From positions 110,772 to 174,771 of the forward strand of contig JABDAN010000001.1 in the NCBI GenBank assembly GCA_013289175.1: a stretch of 64,000 nucleotides of DNA. Direction: 5' to 3'. Below the pieces are notes generated by a model. It worked only from the letters and a program-made list of their open reading frames with translations. It did not search any database and had not been told where the DNA came from. Position 1 is the stretch's first letter. Each line of letters opens with the position of its first letter. The translations under genes were made by a program, and so were the position numbers. This DNA comes from Bacteroidota bacterium (lineage in GTDB: Bacteria > Bacteroidota > Bacteroidia > Chitinophagales > Chitinophagaceae). Positions 36,314-45,235 of this stretch are shown in pieces.

Positions 36314-37317
36314 TTTATTTTTGAAAGGGCCTGAAATGCATTTTTTTCCACTTCGGCGGCAGCAAAAAGATAGTCCCGCATTTGATCAAAATCTGCTTGG
36401 CTGCCAATCCTTCCTTTGTAAATACCGGCTGCCTGCACAGCGGCTGACCGCCAGATATCACCGGCTTGGGTAAACTGTTTTGAAATATCAACGAGCTCCT
36501 CCAGGGGATGATAAGCATAGGCTTCTTGTAGAAAGGCAGCGTAAATGAACCGGAAGCCACCTCCACCCGTGCCGATTTCTTCCTGCATACGGACCAGTTG
36601 CGCTAGGTAACTGCCCGCTTTTTTCGGTCCAAGTTTATCGCGCCACTTGCTGATGCGTTTGGCGGTAAAACGGATACCGTTGATTCCGGCAATCGGCCCA
36701 GGAATATGAAGCATGTCCCGGATATTTCTCTTGATTCCACTGCGGATGGCTTTTTTCATTTGTTCTGTGGTAACCTCCCGCTTTTCTTTGGGGTAATACA
36801 ATTGCCCCCTTGGAGCAAAAGCACCTTTGGCAAAACGCACCCGCTGCAATTCATAACTGCTCAGGGAAGTGGCCATTTCCATCACCGGATCACTGATCAG
36901 GTACTGGTCTTCTTCCTTACCAAATACAATAATATTGTGGGCATTAAAATGAAAACGGTATTCTTTCGGAAAATAAGTGAGATAGTATACTCCCACCTGG
37001 CAACCGACGGGACGCCCTTCGGCCAGACACTGAAGCAGTATTTTTTCCGCCTGCTCGGGTGAACTGAATTTTTTTCTCTCCACCGGGATCCCCAGCGCCT
37101 TACAGGTCCTGTTAAAAATCAACCCGGGCTGCGTGCGGAATGCGATGGCCGGACCATTGTTGATTTTCATGAAAGGAATGTAAATAAAGAAAAGACCCGA
37201 TCCAATGCCGAATGCCAGGGGTTCTGTAATCTGATTTACACCGTGGTGGCGGAGCAGACTGGTCGTGACGCCATTTTCACAGTGCGCTGCCTGGGTATGC
37301 TGAAAATCAACCTTCAT
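36301..37317 (-). CDS. BtrH-like acyltransferase
   Basis: A 338-residue protein with an N-terminal BtrH-like domain (papain-like fold) and a DUF4872-like C-terminal part. The candidate catalytic Cys is in AAHCENGVTTSLL (residue 13) and the His in NAHNIIVFG (about 126). In butirosin biosynthesis BtrH moves an acyl group from an ACP to an amine. In this cluster it is a good candidate to transfer an acyl group from an ACP to a hydroxyl or amine, such as joining the polyene acid to the resorcinol; this is inference. It overlaps the genes on both sides. Confidence 0.82.
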   Translation of the reverse strand: MKVDFQHTQAAHCENGVTTSLLRHHGVNQITEPLAFGIGSGLFFIYIPFMKINNGPAIAFRTQPGLIFNRTCKALGIPVERKKFSSPEQAEKILLQCLAEGRPVGCQVGVYYLTYFPKEYRFHFNAHNIIVFGKEEDQYLISDPVMEMATSLSSYELQRVRFAKGAFAPRGQLYYPKEKREVTTEQMKKAIRSGIKRNIRDMLHIPGPIAGINGIRFTAKRISKWRDKLGPKKAGSYLAQLVRMQEEIGTGGGGFRFIYAAFLQEAYAYHPLEELVDISKQFTQAGDIWRSAAVQAAGIYKGRIGSQADFDQMRDYLFAAAEVEKNAFQALSKIKWPA

Positions 37318-37714
37318 GTACCTTCATTGTTTTTAATTCTTCCAGCGATACTTCAAACAGTGCTGCATATCGGGTGAGTTTGGCATCCGAAAGCTTTTCA
37401 AAGACCGGATATTTCAGGTGCTTTTTTACCTGCCATTTCCAAAATCCGGTATAAGCCGCCACGATACCGATATCCATTACACGCAATTCCATGAAAAACA
37501 GGATCGGACTCGCTTCCCTGTTTTTTACTTTCTCCGCGGCAGCTGCAATACGTTGTTCGACATCTTTCCAGGCTACATCCAGGGCCGAGGACTTGACCTC
37601 CCAGCCGTTGCTGAGCACGGTGGTATATTTTCCCGATTCATCCACCACATAACAAACCTCTCCGGTGATTTTCCCCAGTGCTCCCAGATCCTGCGGGATT
37701 TCTTCTTTTTTCAT
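37307..37714 (-). CDS. Unknown protein with possible C-terminal HTH
   Basis: A 135-residue protein of unknown function. The N-terminal half is beta-strand-like (GKYTTVLSNGWEVKSSALD). The C-terminal part, IVAAYTGFWKWQVKKHL followed by FEKLSDAKLTRYAALFEVSLEEL, has the spacing of a helix-turn-helix, which may reflect a DNA-binding or a purely structural role. It overlaps the BtrH-like gene by 11 bases. No signal peptide. The link to biosynthesis comes only from gene order. Confidence 0.65.
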   Translation of the reverse strand: MKKEEIPQDLGALGKITGEVCYVVDESGKYTTVLSNGWEVKSSALDVAWKDVEQRIAAAAEKVKNREASPILFFMELRVMDIGIVAAYTGFWKWQVKKHLKYPVFEKLSDAKLTRYAALFEVSLEELKTMKVHEG

Positions 37715-37739
37715 GAGAGAGGCTTTAGGCTTGAGTCAA

Positions 37740-38894
37740 CTAACAAACCGTTAACAAAGCATACATGTAGGAAAAGCGAGAACTTTCAGGTACCAACAAC
37801 AAAATCTTCTGGCCTTTTTTTAAGTCTTTGCTTTTGAAGACTTCATCCACCATAAAATACACGGATCCAGCGCCCACATTTCCCAGAGAATATAGATTGA
37901 TCACCCATTTATCATAGGGAATCGGTGTGCCATTCTTCTGTAACTGCTCATAGATCTTGGAACGGAAAAATTCGCTGGACATATGCGGCAGAAAATAGTC
38001 CACGTCAGCCGGATCGAGCCCCTTTTCCTTAAACAGTTTGGAAAGCTTGATCCCACCCAGAGGTACGATATTTTCGCTTAACAATTTTACGTCCTGCTTG
38101 ATACTCATGATCGATTGGGCCAACACCTCTTCCGGTGTATAATCCAGGTAGCTTTTTAATTTGCCGGTCTCCAGTTTATTTCCGCCCATGTACATACAGG
38201 CTTCCATTTCATGGGCATAGGAAACCCCTTCGATCCACTCAATTTTTAAGCTAAACCCTGTCTCATTTTTCCTGTTGGACAGCAGAAAGGAAGAAGCCCC
38301 ATCGGATAACATCCAACGGAGGAATTCTTTTTCAAAACCTATATATGGATTATCTTCTAATTCTTTGAGTTTCTTCGCTTCATCCTCAAATAACTCTGAT
38401 TTAAGTGAAGCTGAAAACCGCTCTGATCCGGTCGCAACGGCTTGGTGTGCATCTCCGATTTTTACAGACATATATGCATACTTCAGGGCGTGCATACCGG
38501 CGCAGCAAACACCGGAAGGAGAAACCACTTCAATGGCCCCCGCTTCTGGCAGTTCCCCATGCACCATCACGGCATGGGATGGCATGATCTGATCGGGTGA
38601 AGAGGTTCCGCAAACCAGCAGGTCAATCTGTTTTATCCGCACCGGATCGTTGTCCAGCATTTTGCGGATCGCTTCGGCCGTCATTTCCGCATTGGTGTGG
38701 GTAGATTTTCCTTCTTTTGTCAGGGCATAATAACGGGTTTTGATTCCGTTGTTGCGCAGCACAATACGCCTGGATTTGGAAGGGCTTTTATTGATATATC
38801 CGAGAAACTCCTCCATCTCCTCATTGGAAACCGGTTCGTTGGGGAAATATGTCGCTGTCCTGGTGATGTAAACCTCGTTAAACTCCATCTGCAT
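37740..38894 (-). CDS. darB: DarB-like ketosynthase III of dialkylresorcinol synthesis
   Basis: A 384-residue KAS III-type enzyme with a Cys-His-Asn triad: Cys131 in SGVCCAGMHAL, His304 in LPHMSS and Asn339 in NLYSLGNVGAGS. Adjacent to a DarA-like gene, it fits DarB, which condenses two beta-oxoacyl thioesters to a cyclohexanedione or dialkylresorcinol. The double Cys (CC) at the active site is distinctive. DarA and DarB genes are separated by 7 bases. The family name is well supported by sequence plus neighbour. Confidence 0.88.
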   Translation of the reverse strand: MQMEFNEVYITRTATYFPNEPVSNEEMEEFLGYINKSPSKSRRIVLRNNGIKTRYYALTKEGKSTHTNAEMTAEAIRKMLDNDPVRIKQIDLLVCGTSSPDQIMPSHAVMVHGELPEAGAIEVVSPSGVCCAGMHALKYAYMSVKIGDAHQAVATGSERFSASLKSELFEDEAKKLKELEDNPYIGFEKEFLRWMLSDGASSFLLSNRKNETGFSLKIEWIEGVSYAHEMEACMYMGGNKLETGKLKSYLDYTPEEVLAQSIMSIKQDVKLLSENIVPLGGIKLSKLFKEKGLDPADVDYFLPHMSSEFFRSKIYEQLQKNGTPIPYDKWVINLYSLGNVGAGSVYFMVDEVFKSKDLKKGQKILLLVPESSRFSYMYALLTVC

Positions 38895-38901
38895 TTCCTG
38901 A

Positions 38902-39801
38902 TTAGTTCACGCCTGAATAATATTGTTTTTGCCTTTTGATACGCCCGGACAGGAAGGGTTTGAAAAAAATCGCATCAACTGTCAGGATGATGGGGGCCGC
39001 AATAAATAGCGCAATTAAAAGATAATATTTGAATGCAACAAGCCAGGCATCTTTTTTTTTGCGCTTGGAAATGATGCCTGCCCACACCTTAAAAATCTTT
39101 CGGGCCTTGCTCTCAATAAACATCAACGCATACTTTACCGGAACCGCTCCCTGTTTAACCATTTCTTCCTGAAATCCTTGCCAGTTCCCTCTTTCAAGAT
39201 AGGGAATCGCTATTTCTCCGTAGCTTTTAGTTTTCATGATGTCGTCTTCGGAGACGCCCGGTACCGGGAACATATTCCATAAGCGCTCTTTTTTTGCCTT
39301 GAACATCCAATAAAAAATTGTTACAAAACTTACCAGGTTGTGGTGCCGGTCCACCAGTGCAATATTGCCTACCAGCGGAGCATCCATGGATTTTAAAACG
39401 GGTTTTATTTTCTCCATGGCGCTCAGCCACATATTTCTGGCGCCGGTGATCGTAATGATGGGTGTATTTTTTGCCAACTCCTTAAACCGGGGATCGGCCA
39501 GTAAGCTATTGGAAGGAATACTGGGAGAAAGAAACCAAGCCTGGTAACCAAGAATGATTAAATCGTATCGGGATTCCTTAAAATGAAAGGGCTGTAGCGG
39601 ACGGGGTACCTGCAGAACACAGTCGGGCATGACGCCAAAAAATGACTTGCCGGACCAGGGAAACGGATAAGCTTGTTCTGGATAAATGCGAAGCTTTTCG
39701 ACGGTGAATCCCGACCCCTGAAAAGGCGATGTAAATTGATCTATAATTTCTTCTAATTGGCCGGATTGCGAATAAAATATCGCCAGAACTTTTTTGCCCA
39801 T
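38902..39801 (-). CDS. darA: DarA-like dialkylresorcinol-forming enzyme
   Basis: A 299-residue protein of the DarA family (dialkylresorcinol condensing enzyme, thought to act in cyclisation or aromatisation). The N-terminus KVLAIFYSQSGQLEEI is flavodoxin-like and could bind a flavin phosphate. ITGARNMWL and a C-terminal membrane-like helix (FKYYLLIALFIAAPIILTVDAIFF) are also present. The start was set at ATG 39801 (MGKKVLAIFY) rather than 39828, which would add residues before the flavodoxin strand. Confidence 0.85.
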   Translation of the reverse strand: MGKKVLAIFYSQSGQLEEIIDQFTSPFQGSGFTVEKLRIYPEQAYPFPWSGKSFFGVMPDCVLQVPRPLQPFHFKESRYDLIILGYQAWFLSPSIPSNSLLADPRFKELAKNTPIITITGARNMWLSAMEKIKPVLKSMDAPLVGNIALVDRHHNLVSFVTIFYWMFKAKKERLWNMFPVPGVSEDDIMKTKSYGEIAIPYLERGNWQGFQEEMVKQGAVPVKYALMFIESKARKIFKVWAGIISKRKKKDAWLVAFKYYLLIALFIAAPIILTVDAIFFKPFLSGRIKRQKQYYSGVN

Positions 39802-39814
39802 GTTATGCTCGAAG

Positions 39815-40342
39815 TTAAGAAAGATCAAGCTTTAATACTTTCGATTTTTTATTGTAACGCAGGATAGCCTGCTGAACCTCACTGGGTAGTGATTTATAAG
39901 TTTTTCTGATATAGGCACTATCTTTTTCCAGATCATTTTTGTAGCCCAGAAATCCGGGTGCATTTTCCTGGATCATCAGACGAAGGAAACGGTATTCGGT
40001 ATTGTCCGGTTCCTGCTCAATTGCCGCTTCGAGCATTTGATGACCTTGTTTGAACAAATGAAGTTTGGTCGAAGCCGATCCGCCCAGGCCGGCTTTTTTC
40101 ATGATCAGTGCACCAGTAAAAGCCCCGAGATTTCCCGTGGCGTCTTTGCGCGAGTACACGAGCTCGGAATCCACCAGCATCCGGTTGTTTCCTTCCATGG
40201 CCTGGTAAAAAACCTGGCGGTTTATTCCATTGGCCGCGGTATCGGTTGGAGCCTGCCGGATATCCAGATCGGCACCCATACAACAGACCGGCAGGTATCC
40301 CAGTAAAAAAAACAAAAATGGGAGATTTAACCTTTTGCTCAT
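39815..40342 (-). CDS. Small secreted cluster protein, unknown
   Basis: A 175-residue protein with a signal peptide (LPFLFFLLGYLPVCCMG; possibly a lipobox CC site). The mature part is helical with Asn/Gln/Lys-rich stretches, ending in LRYNKKSKVLKLDLS. Homologous small secreted proteins occur in flexirubin-type operons. It could help export or handle the product at the envelope, but no motif proves this. It is 39 bases from the AMP-ligase gene and just before darA. Confidence 0.7.
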   Translation of the reverse strand: MSKRLNLPFLFFLLGYLPVCCMGADLDIRQAPTDTAANGINRQVFYQAMEGNNRMLVDSELVYSRKDATGNLGAFTGALIMKKAGLGGSASTKLHLFKQGHQMLEAAIEQEPDNTEYRFLRLMIQENAPGFLGYKNDLEKDSAYIRKTYKSLPSEVQQAILRYNKKSKVLKLDLS

Positions 40343-40381
40343 TATCCTGATTTAAGAAATTTCTAAATAAATCCTTCGTCG

Positions 40382-41689
40382 CTAACCCAGTACTGAATTC
40401 CTTTTATCAATGAATTTTATTGCTTTTCTTCCGGAATCCGGAAACTGCAGTCTTTGCAATTCCGTTGCATCTACATAATGAATTTGTGGGGTCACCCGAA
40501 GTTTTGCCTGTAAATAAGCCCGGATACGGTGATCTGATTCCTCCGAATACCTGGTCGGAAAAAGGTGCAGCAGAACTTCATCCGTCCCTATTTCATTGGA
40601 ATAGACCTCGGCTACGAAATCAGAGATATCTTCCATACCAGAGAGTAAATCAAACAACGCCGGTGCGAACAGCGTAGTCCCCTTGAATTTGATCATCTGT
40701 TTTTTTCTTCCGATCACGGGGGACAACCTCAGTGTTTCCCGTCCACAGGAACAGGTTTCTTCCATAGCAATGCAAAGATCGCCGGTTTTGTATCGCAACA
40801 GGGGCATCCCCTCTACCCCCAAAGTGGTAATGGTCACTTCTCCGGGCTCCCCTTTTGCTACTGGCCGGTTGTCTTCGCTGAGCAACTCTACGATCAGCAA
40901 TTCCGGTTGGAGATGTCCTCCATTCCGGGCTTCACATTCAGTAAAAGCTGTCTGCATTTCAGTCGAAGCATAAGTAGAAAATAGTTCCAGGTTCCAGCTC
41001 TCTGTGATTTTTTTGCCCAGCCGATTCAAAGAAAAATCGGTCTGTCGAATGTTCTCTCCGATGCAGATGGCCTTGCGGACACTGGAAGCTCCCGGATCGA
41101 TGCCATGATCTTGGGCATATTGAATCAGTTTTACAATAAAAGATGGAACACCGACCAGTACCGTGGGTTTAAGACGAAAAATCGTTTCCCACTGAAGGGA
41201 AGGAACACCGGGTCCGACCCGGATCAAGGAGGCGCCCAGCATGCGTATACCGGCATAATAGGCCATGCCGGCCATAAACTGGCGGTCCAGGGTCAGCATC
41301 AGTTGAAAAGTATCGGCGGGTGTACATCCTGCACAAGTGAAGGAACCCCATTCATTCAACGCCAATCTTTTCAGGTCATTTTCTGTCAGGGCGATCGTTA
41401 CCGGCGTACCCAGCGTTCCGGAAGTAGAAGTGTATTCAATGATCCGGGAGCGGGGAACACAAAGAAAAGCATCGTTGTGGGCTTGCAGGTCTTCCTTATC
41501 GGTGGTCGGCAGTTTCAGCAGATCTTCTTTTCTTCGAATTTCTTGGGCCCTCACTCGATGTTCCTTAAAGACTTTTTGATAATAGGGGGAATGCGCCTGG
41601 AGGTAGGCCATGAGTTCACACAGTTTTTTCTCCTGTATGACCCGGATTTGCTCAGGGCTTGAAAAAATCTTATCGGCAGAAGGGTTCAT
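40382..41689 (-). CDS. AMP-forming acyl/aryl-CoA (ACP) ligase
   Basis: A 435-residue adenylate-forming enzyme of the phenylacetate-CoA ligase family. The P-loop-like motif is EYTSTSGTLGTPV (about residues 87-99); other family blocks are LFSTYASTEMQTAF and RYKTGDLCIAMEE. In flexirubin pathways such a ligase loads a cinnamate-type acid onto an ACP to start the polyene; here the partner ammonia lyase is missing from the window. It overlaps acpS by 4 bases. Confidence 0.87.
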   Translation of the reverse strand: MNPSADKIFSSPEQIRVIQEKKLCELMAYLQAHSPYYQKVFKEHRVRAQEIRRKEDLLKLPTTDKEDLQAHNDAFLCVPRSRIIEYTSTSGTLGTPVTIALTENDLKRLALNEWGSFTCAGCTPADTFQLMLTLDRQFMAGMAYYAGIRMLGASLIRVGPGVPSLQWETIFRLKPTVLVGVPSFIVKLIQYAQDHGIDPGASSVRKAICIGENIRQTDFSLNRLGKKITESWNLELFSTYASTEMQTAFTECEARNGGHLQPELLIVELLSEDNRPVAKGEPGEVTITTLGVEGMPLLRYKTGDLCIAMEETCSCGRETLRLSPVIGRKKQMIKFKGTTLFAPALFDLLSGMEDISDFVAEVYSNEIGTDEVLLHLFPTRYSEESDHRIRAYLQAKLRVTPQIHYVDATELQRLQFPDSGRKAIKFIDKRNSVLG

Positions 41690-42060
41690 GATTCAAGAAT
41701 GACCACCGCGGTGGCAAAAGATTTTAAATGTGAAAGGCTGACATGTATGGACCGTATACCCAAAGGAGCCAGTGTTAGAAGTGTTTGGCCCGATATGCGC
41801 ATCTCCGGCTTGCCATTGTCCTGATTGACCACCTCGATTTCATGCAGCATTAAACCACGATCCCATCCCCTGCCCACGGCTTTGAGAAAAGCTTCCTTGG
41901 CAGCAAAACGCGCCGCATAATGCTCGTAGCGGGCGGCCTTCGGTTCGCAATATCCTATTTCATGGAGGGAAAAAACCATTTCCCGAAAACCTGAATCCCT
42001 GCCCACCCGCTCAGCGATCCGGTCTACCTCGATGATGTCTATACCCGTACCCAATATCAT
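41686..42060 (-). CDS. acpS: Holo-ACP synthase (AcpS)
   Basis: A 124-residue AcpS-type phosphopantetheinyl transferase. Metal and substrate residues are seen in ILGTGIDIIEVDRI (Asp8) and ARFAAKEAFLKAVGRG (Glu about 58). It activates ACPs, probably the two ACPs of this locus. Placement inside a pigment operon suggests a dedicated copy, although whether it is the only AcpS of the organism cannot be told here. Confidence 0.92.
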   Translation of the reverse strand: MILGTGIDIIEVDRIAERVGRDSGFREMVFSLHEIGYCEPKAARYEHYAARFAAKEAFLKAVGRGWDRGLMLHEIEVVNQDNGKPEMRISGQTLLTLAPLGIRSIHVSLSHLKSFATAVVILES

Positions 42061-42066
42061 AGCCGT

Positions 42067-43737
42067 CTATTGATGAAGTTTATCCCGACACTGGGTTATC
42101 TGTAAGTGAATCTGATTTTCCTCATTCTTAGTAGCCACTTCCTTGGACAGCGCCTGCTCGTAGTAGAGCAAGGCTTGGCCATAGTTTTTTTTCTTAAACA
42201 TTTCATTTCCGGCCAGCTGGTAAGTCTGATAATAAGAAGGATTGCTCGCAATCAGGCTGTCGGGATTTACGTCGATTCCTTCCATCATCTCTTTTTTAAG
42301 TTGCCGAAATTTTAAAAACAAAGCATAACGGTCGGTCAGTAAAAAAGAGTCTGCCGGCAGATTTAAACTGCTGTCGGATATCTCCTGGTTGGTTTTCATA
42401 CCGGCCAACGAAAATACCTTATCCAGGTCATAACAAACGAACTGACCAAGCTGCCAGGGTTCTGTGGATACCCACACCCGCCTTTTTTGCGGTTCAAAAA
42501 TAATGGAATGGTGGGCAATGAACTGATTGATAGATTTCTCGTTGCCCAGCCCGATATCTGCATTGTCCAGGCCTTTGTGATCCCTTAAGATTTTCACCGT
42601 CTGGGAAACGGTATTTATTTTGGTAGCCGACAGTAATTCTTGGACCCGCTGATAACGATAGTCGGAAGCACTCTGACGCATTTGAATCCGGTTGGATCGG
42701 GAATTGACCAGCTCGGGACTTTGAAAATGATTGGCACAAATGATTTCATTTTTTCCCGGATCATACAAGCCGATTGAATCGGGTGTTTTTTCAATAATAA
42801 CGGCTTTCCCGTCGGCTGCTGAAGCGATCAAAAAAGATTCTGACACGAACATTTTTCTTTTTTTCGCAATCTCCATAGCCTGTTGGATATTTTCAGCATA
42901 CTGAAGAATTTCCCGCGCAACCAGGGATACGGGTGTTGCCGACCCGGATGGAATATCCGACTTGGCGGCATTGATGGTAACGGTTAGTCCCTTTTCATTC
43001 ATACCAGATACCACGCCAATAAATCCACCCCAAGTGACCGACATAAACTTAAATCCCTCGGCTGGATTTTCAAACGACACAATTTTATTCTCTGCAAAAT
43101 GATCGCCTACATAGAAATCAAAATTCCTTCCAATTATCATCTCCCCATTTTCAGATCTGGATCCCCAGGTACCAAAAGAGGTACAGCCCACCAGCGCAAG
43201 GTTCTGCAAGGCATGACCGATGTCGTGGGCCGCATGATAGTTGAGTATCCGCTGATAATTGCTACCGATATAATTGTACTTGTTTGAGGCAGAAAGAGAA
43301 ATGCCGTAAATTTCTTCTTTGTCTTCTTCGGTAACATGTTTATCCAGGTCCCGGTTAAACCATCCTACGACATATTTCAAAAAATGAAGGTAGAATTTGG
43401 AAGGCACCAGGCGGTTAATTTGATCACTGAAATAATCTTCCTGCAGCTGGATCAGCTCCTGGGTTAATTTTCCGTTGACCACGCCCCGATCAAAGGGCTC
43501 GCCTTCCACGTAGAGTTCGAACAATCCGGATTTGCTTTTTCTAAACCAGTTATTTTTTAGGGTATATAATCCGGGACTGGACTGAACCCGTTGCCAACCG
43601 AGCGCTGTTTTATCGGCAATTTTAGGTGGAGTGGTTTTGGAAACGATGGATATATAGATAAACCCGGCTAAAAGAAGCACGCCGATCACCGCACCTATGC
43701 GGGCCAGTCTGCGCCAAAATCTGTTTTTTCTAGGCAT
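42067..43737 (-). CDS. Membrane-anchored C45-type Ntn-hydrolase/acyltransferase with TPR-like tail
   Basis: A 556-residue protein. An N-terminal signal anchor (ARIGAVIGVLLLAGFIYISIV) is followed by a C45/penicillin-acyltransferase-like Ntn domain. The likely autocatalytic nucleophile is the Cys in LALVGCTSFGTWG (about 183), followed by MIIGRNFDFYVG. The C-terminal ~90 residues contain a TPR-like helix pair (NPSYYQTYQLAGNEMFKKKNYGQALLYYEQAL). It may process or transfer acyl chains at the periplasmic face. Catalysis in this locus is inference; a second candidate acyltransferase is the BtrH-like protein. Confidence 0.82.
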   Translation of the reverse strand: MPRKNRFWRRLARIGAVIGVLLLAGFIYISIVSKTTPPKIADKTALGWQRVQSSPGLYTLKNNWFRKSKSGLFELYVEGEPFDRGVVNGKLTQELIQLQEDYFSDQINRLVPSKFYLHFLKYVVGWFNRDLDKHVTEEDKEEIYGISLSASNKYNYIGSNYQRILNYHAAHDIGHALQNLALVGCTSFGTWGSRSENGEMIIGRNFDFYVGDHFAENKIVSFENPAEGFKFMSVTWGGFIGVVSGMNEKGLTVTINAAKSDIPSGSATPVSLVAREILQYAENIQQAMEIAKKRKMFVSESFLIASAADGKAVIIEKTPDSIGLYDPGKNEIICANHFQSPELVNSRSNRIQMRQSASDYRYQRVQELLSATKINTVSQTVKILRDHKGLDNADIGLGNEKSINQFIAHHSIIFEPQKRRVWVSTEPWQLGQFVCYDLDKVFSLAGMKTNQEISDSSLNLPADSFLLTDRYALFLKFRQLKKEMMEGIDVNPDSLIASNPSYYQTYQLAGNEMFKKKNYGQALLYYEQALSKEVATKNEENQIHLQITQCRDKLHQ

Positions 43738-45235
43738 TTCTCATTTTTTCAACAAAGTCATCTTTTCCAGTTACGGCCATGGCGGTTATCATTCCGCTGA
43801 TGGCTGTACCCAGGATGCCATGAAGGTTCAGGTATTGTCCGGTAAGAAATAAATTCGGTATCCGGGTTTTAGGAGAAATCAGGGTACCGAGTGGATTGTT
43901 GAAATCCTTCACTGTACCATAGAGATTTCCATCCTCGTTTCCGATATAGTCGCGGAAGGTCAGGGGGGTGGAAGAATAGGTATGCAAAATCGCATTTCGT
44001 ATTGCTGGAAATTTTTCTTCCACCCGGTTGAGCAGTTGTTCTTCTTTTCTTTTTTTGAAAAGATCGTACGCGGTGCCGCGGTGTTGTTTGGAGGAAACCG
44101 TATTGAAACTTTCTGCCCAGCCTTGCACCTCTTCATAGCGCATATATGCAAAAATAGTCATCCCGGAAGCAAAATCATTTTTTGCTGACGGCGAAAGATA
44201 CATCGCATAACCGAGTGGCCAATTCTTTTCATCATACAAATCCATTTCCCAGACCGATCCTGTTTTATGATAGTAATAGTTGTGTTTAAAATAAGGGAAA
44301 TGATTTTTCTTAAAAACAATATTCAACGTAAAGGAGGACACGGTTGTCGCCATTTCTTCCATTCTTTTTCTGGTAACCGGCCGGATCAGAGGGGAGTCGG
44401 TCATCCGGTAGGTATTGGCCGGTGATGTATTGGATATAAATTGTTCGGCCTGCACCAAAGAACCGTCTTGCAACCGGACGGCATGGACTCGGTCTCCTTC
44501 CATCAGCAGGTTCTTCACCTCCCGGTTTCTGATCAGGACGCCACCGGCTGAGGATATATTCTTTGCCATAATTTTTGCAATCTGGGAGCCGCCATCCATC
44601 ACCCGCCAGGCACTCTCTATATAACTGTTCACCGTCAGGGCGTGGATATAAAACGGTGTGGTATCTCCGGCACCAGCATAGAGCATATTGTTGCCCGCCA
44701 GGACAGCGCGCAGGGTGAGATCTTCCGTAAGGGATTCTATAAATTTTTTTGCGGAAAACTGCATGGCCTTTTCCTTTTCATCCGCCCTTCCTTCTAATTT
44801 GAGCCGGTACAAAGGAAAACGGTCACAGATCTGGCGGATGGTCTCAATATATTTCTGAATGGCTTTTTTTTCCCGGGGGAAATTGCGGATCATTTCCTGT
44901 TCGAATGCACCATAACCCTGCATGATGGCGTATTCTTTTTCATCTCCCTCCAAAAGTATCCGGTCAAAAGAGGAATCCATTTTTTCCAAACGGAGTTTGT
45001 CGGTTAGTCCCAGCCATTTGAAGATCTGATACAGGTTTTGCCCCTTGTCCAGCGCGCCCAAATAATGGACGCCGGAATCAAAAATGACTTTATTGCGGAC
45101 ATAGATCTGAAGGCAACCGCCGATCTGTTTATTTTTTTCAATCATACAAACAGAATACCCTTCCCGGCTCAGGATATTTCCGCAGACAAGGCCCCCCATT
45201 CCGGTTCCTATGATCAGTACATCAAACTTTTTCAT
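43730..45235 (-). CDS. Phytoene-desaturase-like FAD oxidoreductase (second)
   Basis: A 501-residue FAD/NAD(P)-binding protein of the CrtI/RetSat type. N-terminal motif VLIIGTGMGGLVCGNIL with CMIEKNKQIGGCLQ; late segment NLFLTGQYLNLHGILGTAISGMITA. It may introduce or isomerise double bonds or oxidise the lipid; the reaction is unknown. It overlaps the trifunctional exporter gene by 14 bases and the C45 gene by 8 bases. It is a paralogue of the divergent gene at 28326-30041, but in another part of the family. Confidence 0.85.
   Translation of the reverse strand: MKKFDVLIIGTGMGGLVCGNILSREGYSVCMIEKNKQIGGCLQIYVRNKVIFDSGVHYLGALDKGQNLYQIFKWLGLTDKLRLEKMDSSFDRILLEGDEKEYAIMQGYGAFEQEMIRNFPREKKAIQKYIETIRQICDRFPLYRLKLEGRADEKEKAMQFSAKKFIESLTEDLTLRAVLAGNNMLYAGAGDTTPFYIHALTVNSYIESAWRVMDGGSQIAKIMAKNISSAGGVLIRNREVKNLLMEGDRVHAVRLQDGSLVQAEQFISNTSPANTYRMTDSPLIRPVTRKRMEEMATTVSSFTLNIVFKKNHFPYFKHNYYYHKTGSVWEMDLYDEKNWPLGYAMYLSPSAKNDFASGMTIFAYMRYEEVQGWAESFNTVSSKQHRGTAYDLFKKRKEEQLLNRVEEKFPAIRNAILHTYSSTPLTFRDYIGNEDGNLYGTVKDFNNPLGTLISPKTRIPNLFLTGQYLNLHGILGTAISGMITAMAVTGKDDFVEKMRNA

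Noticed and set aside
41105-41662. 185-residue plus-strand ORF
   Set aside because: It is the antisense shadow of the AMP-ligase gene, which carries clear motifs; no family features in the shadow.
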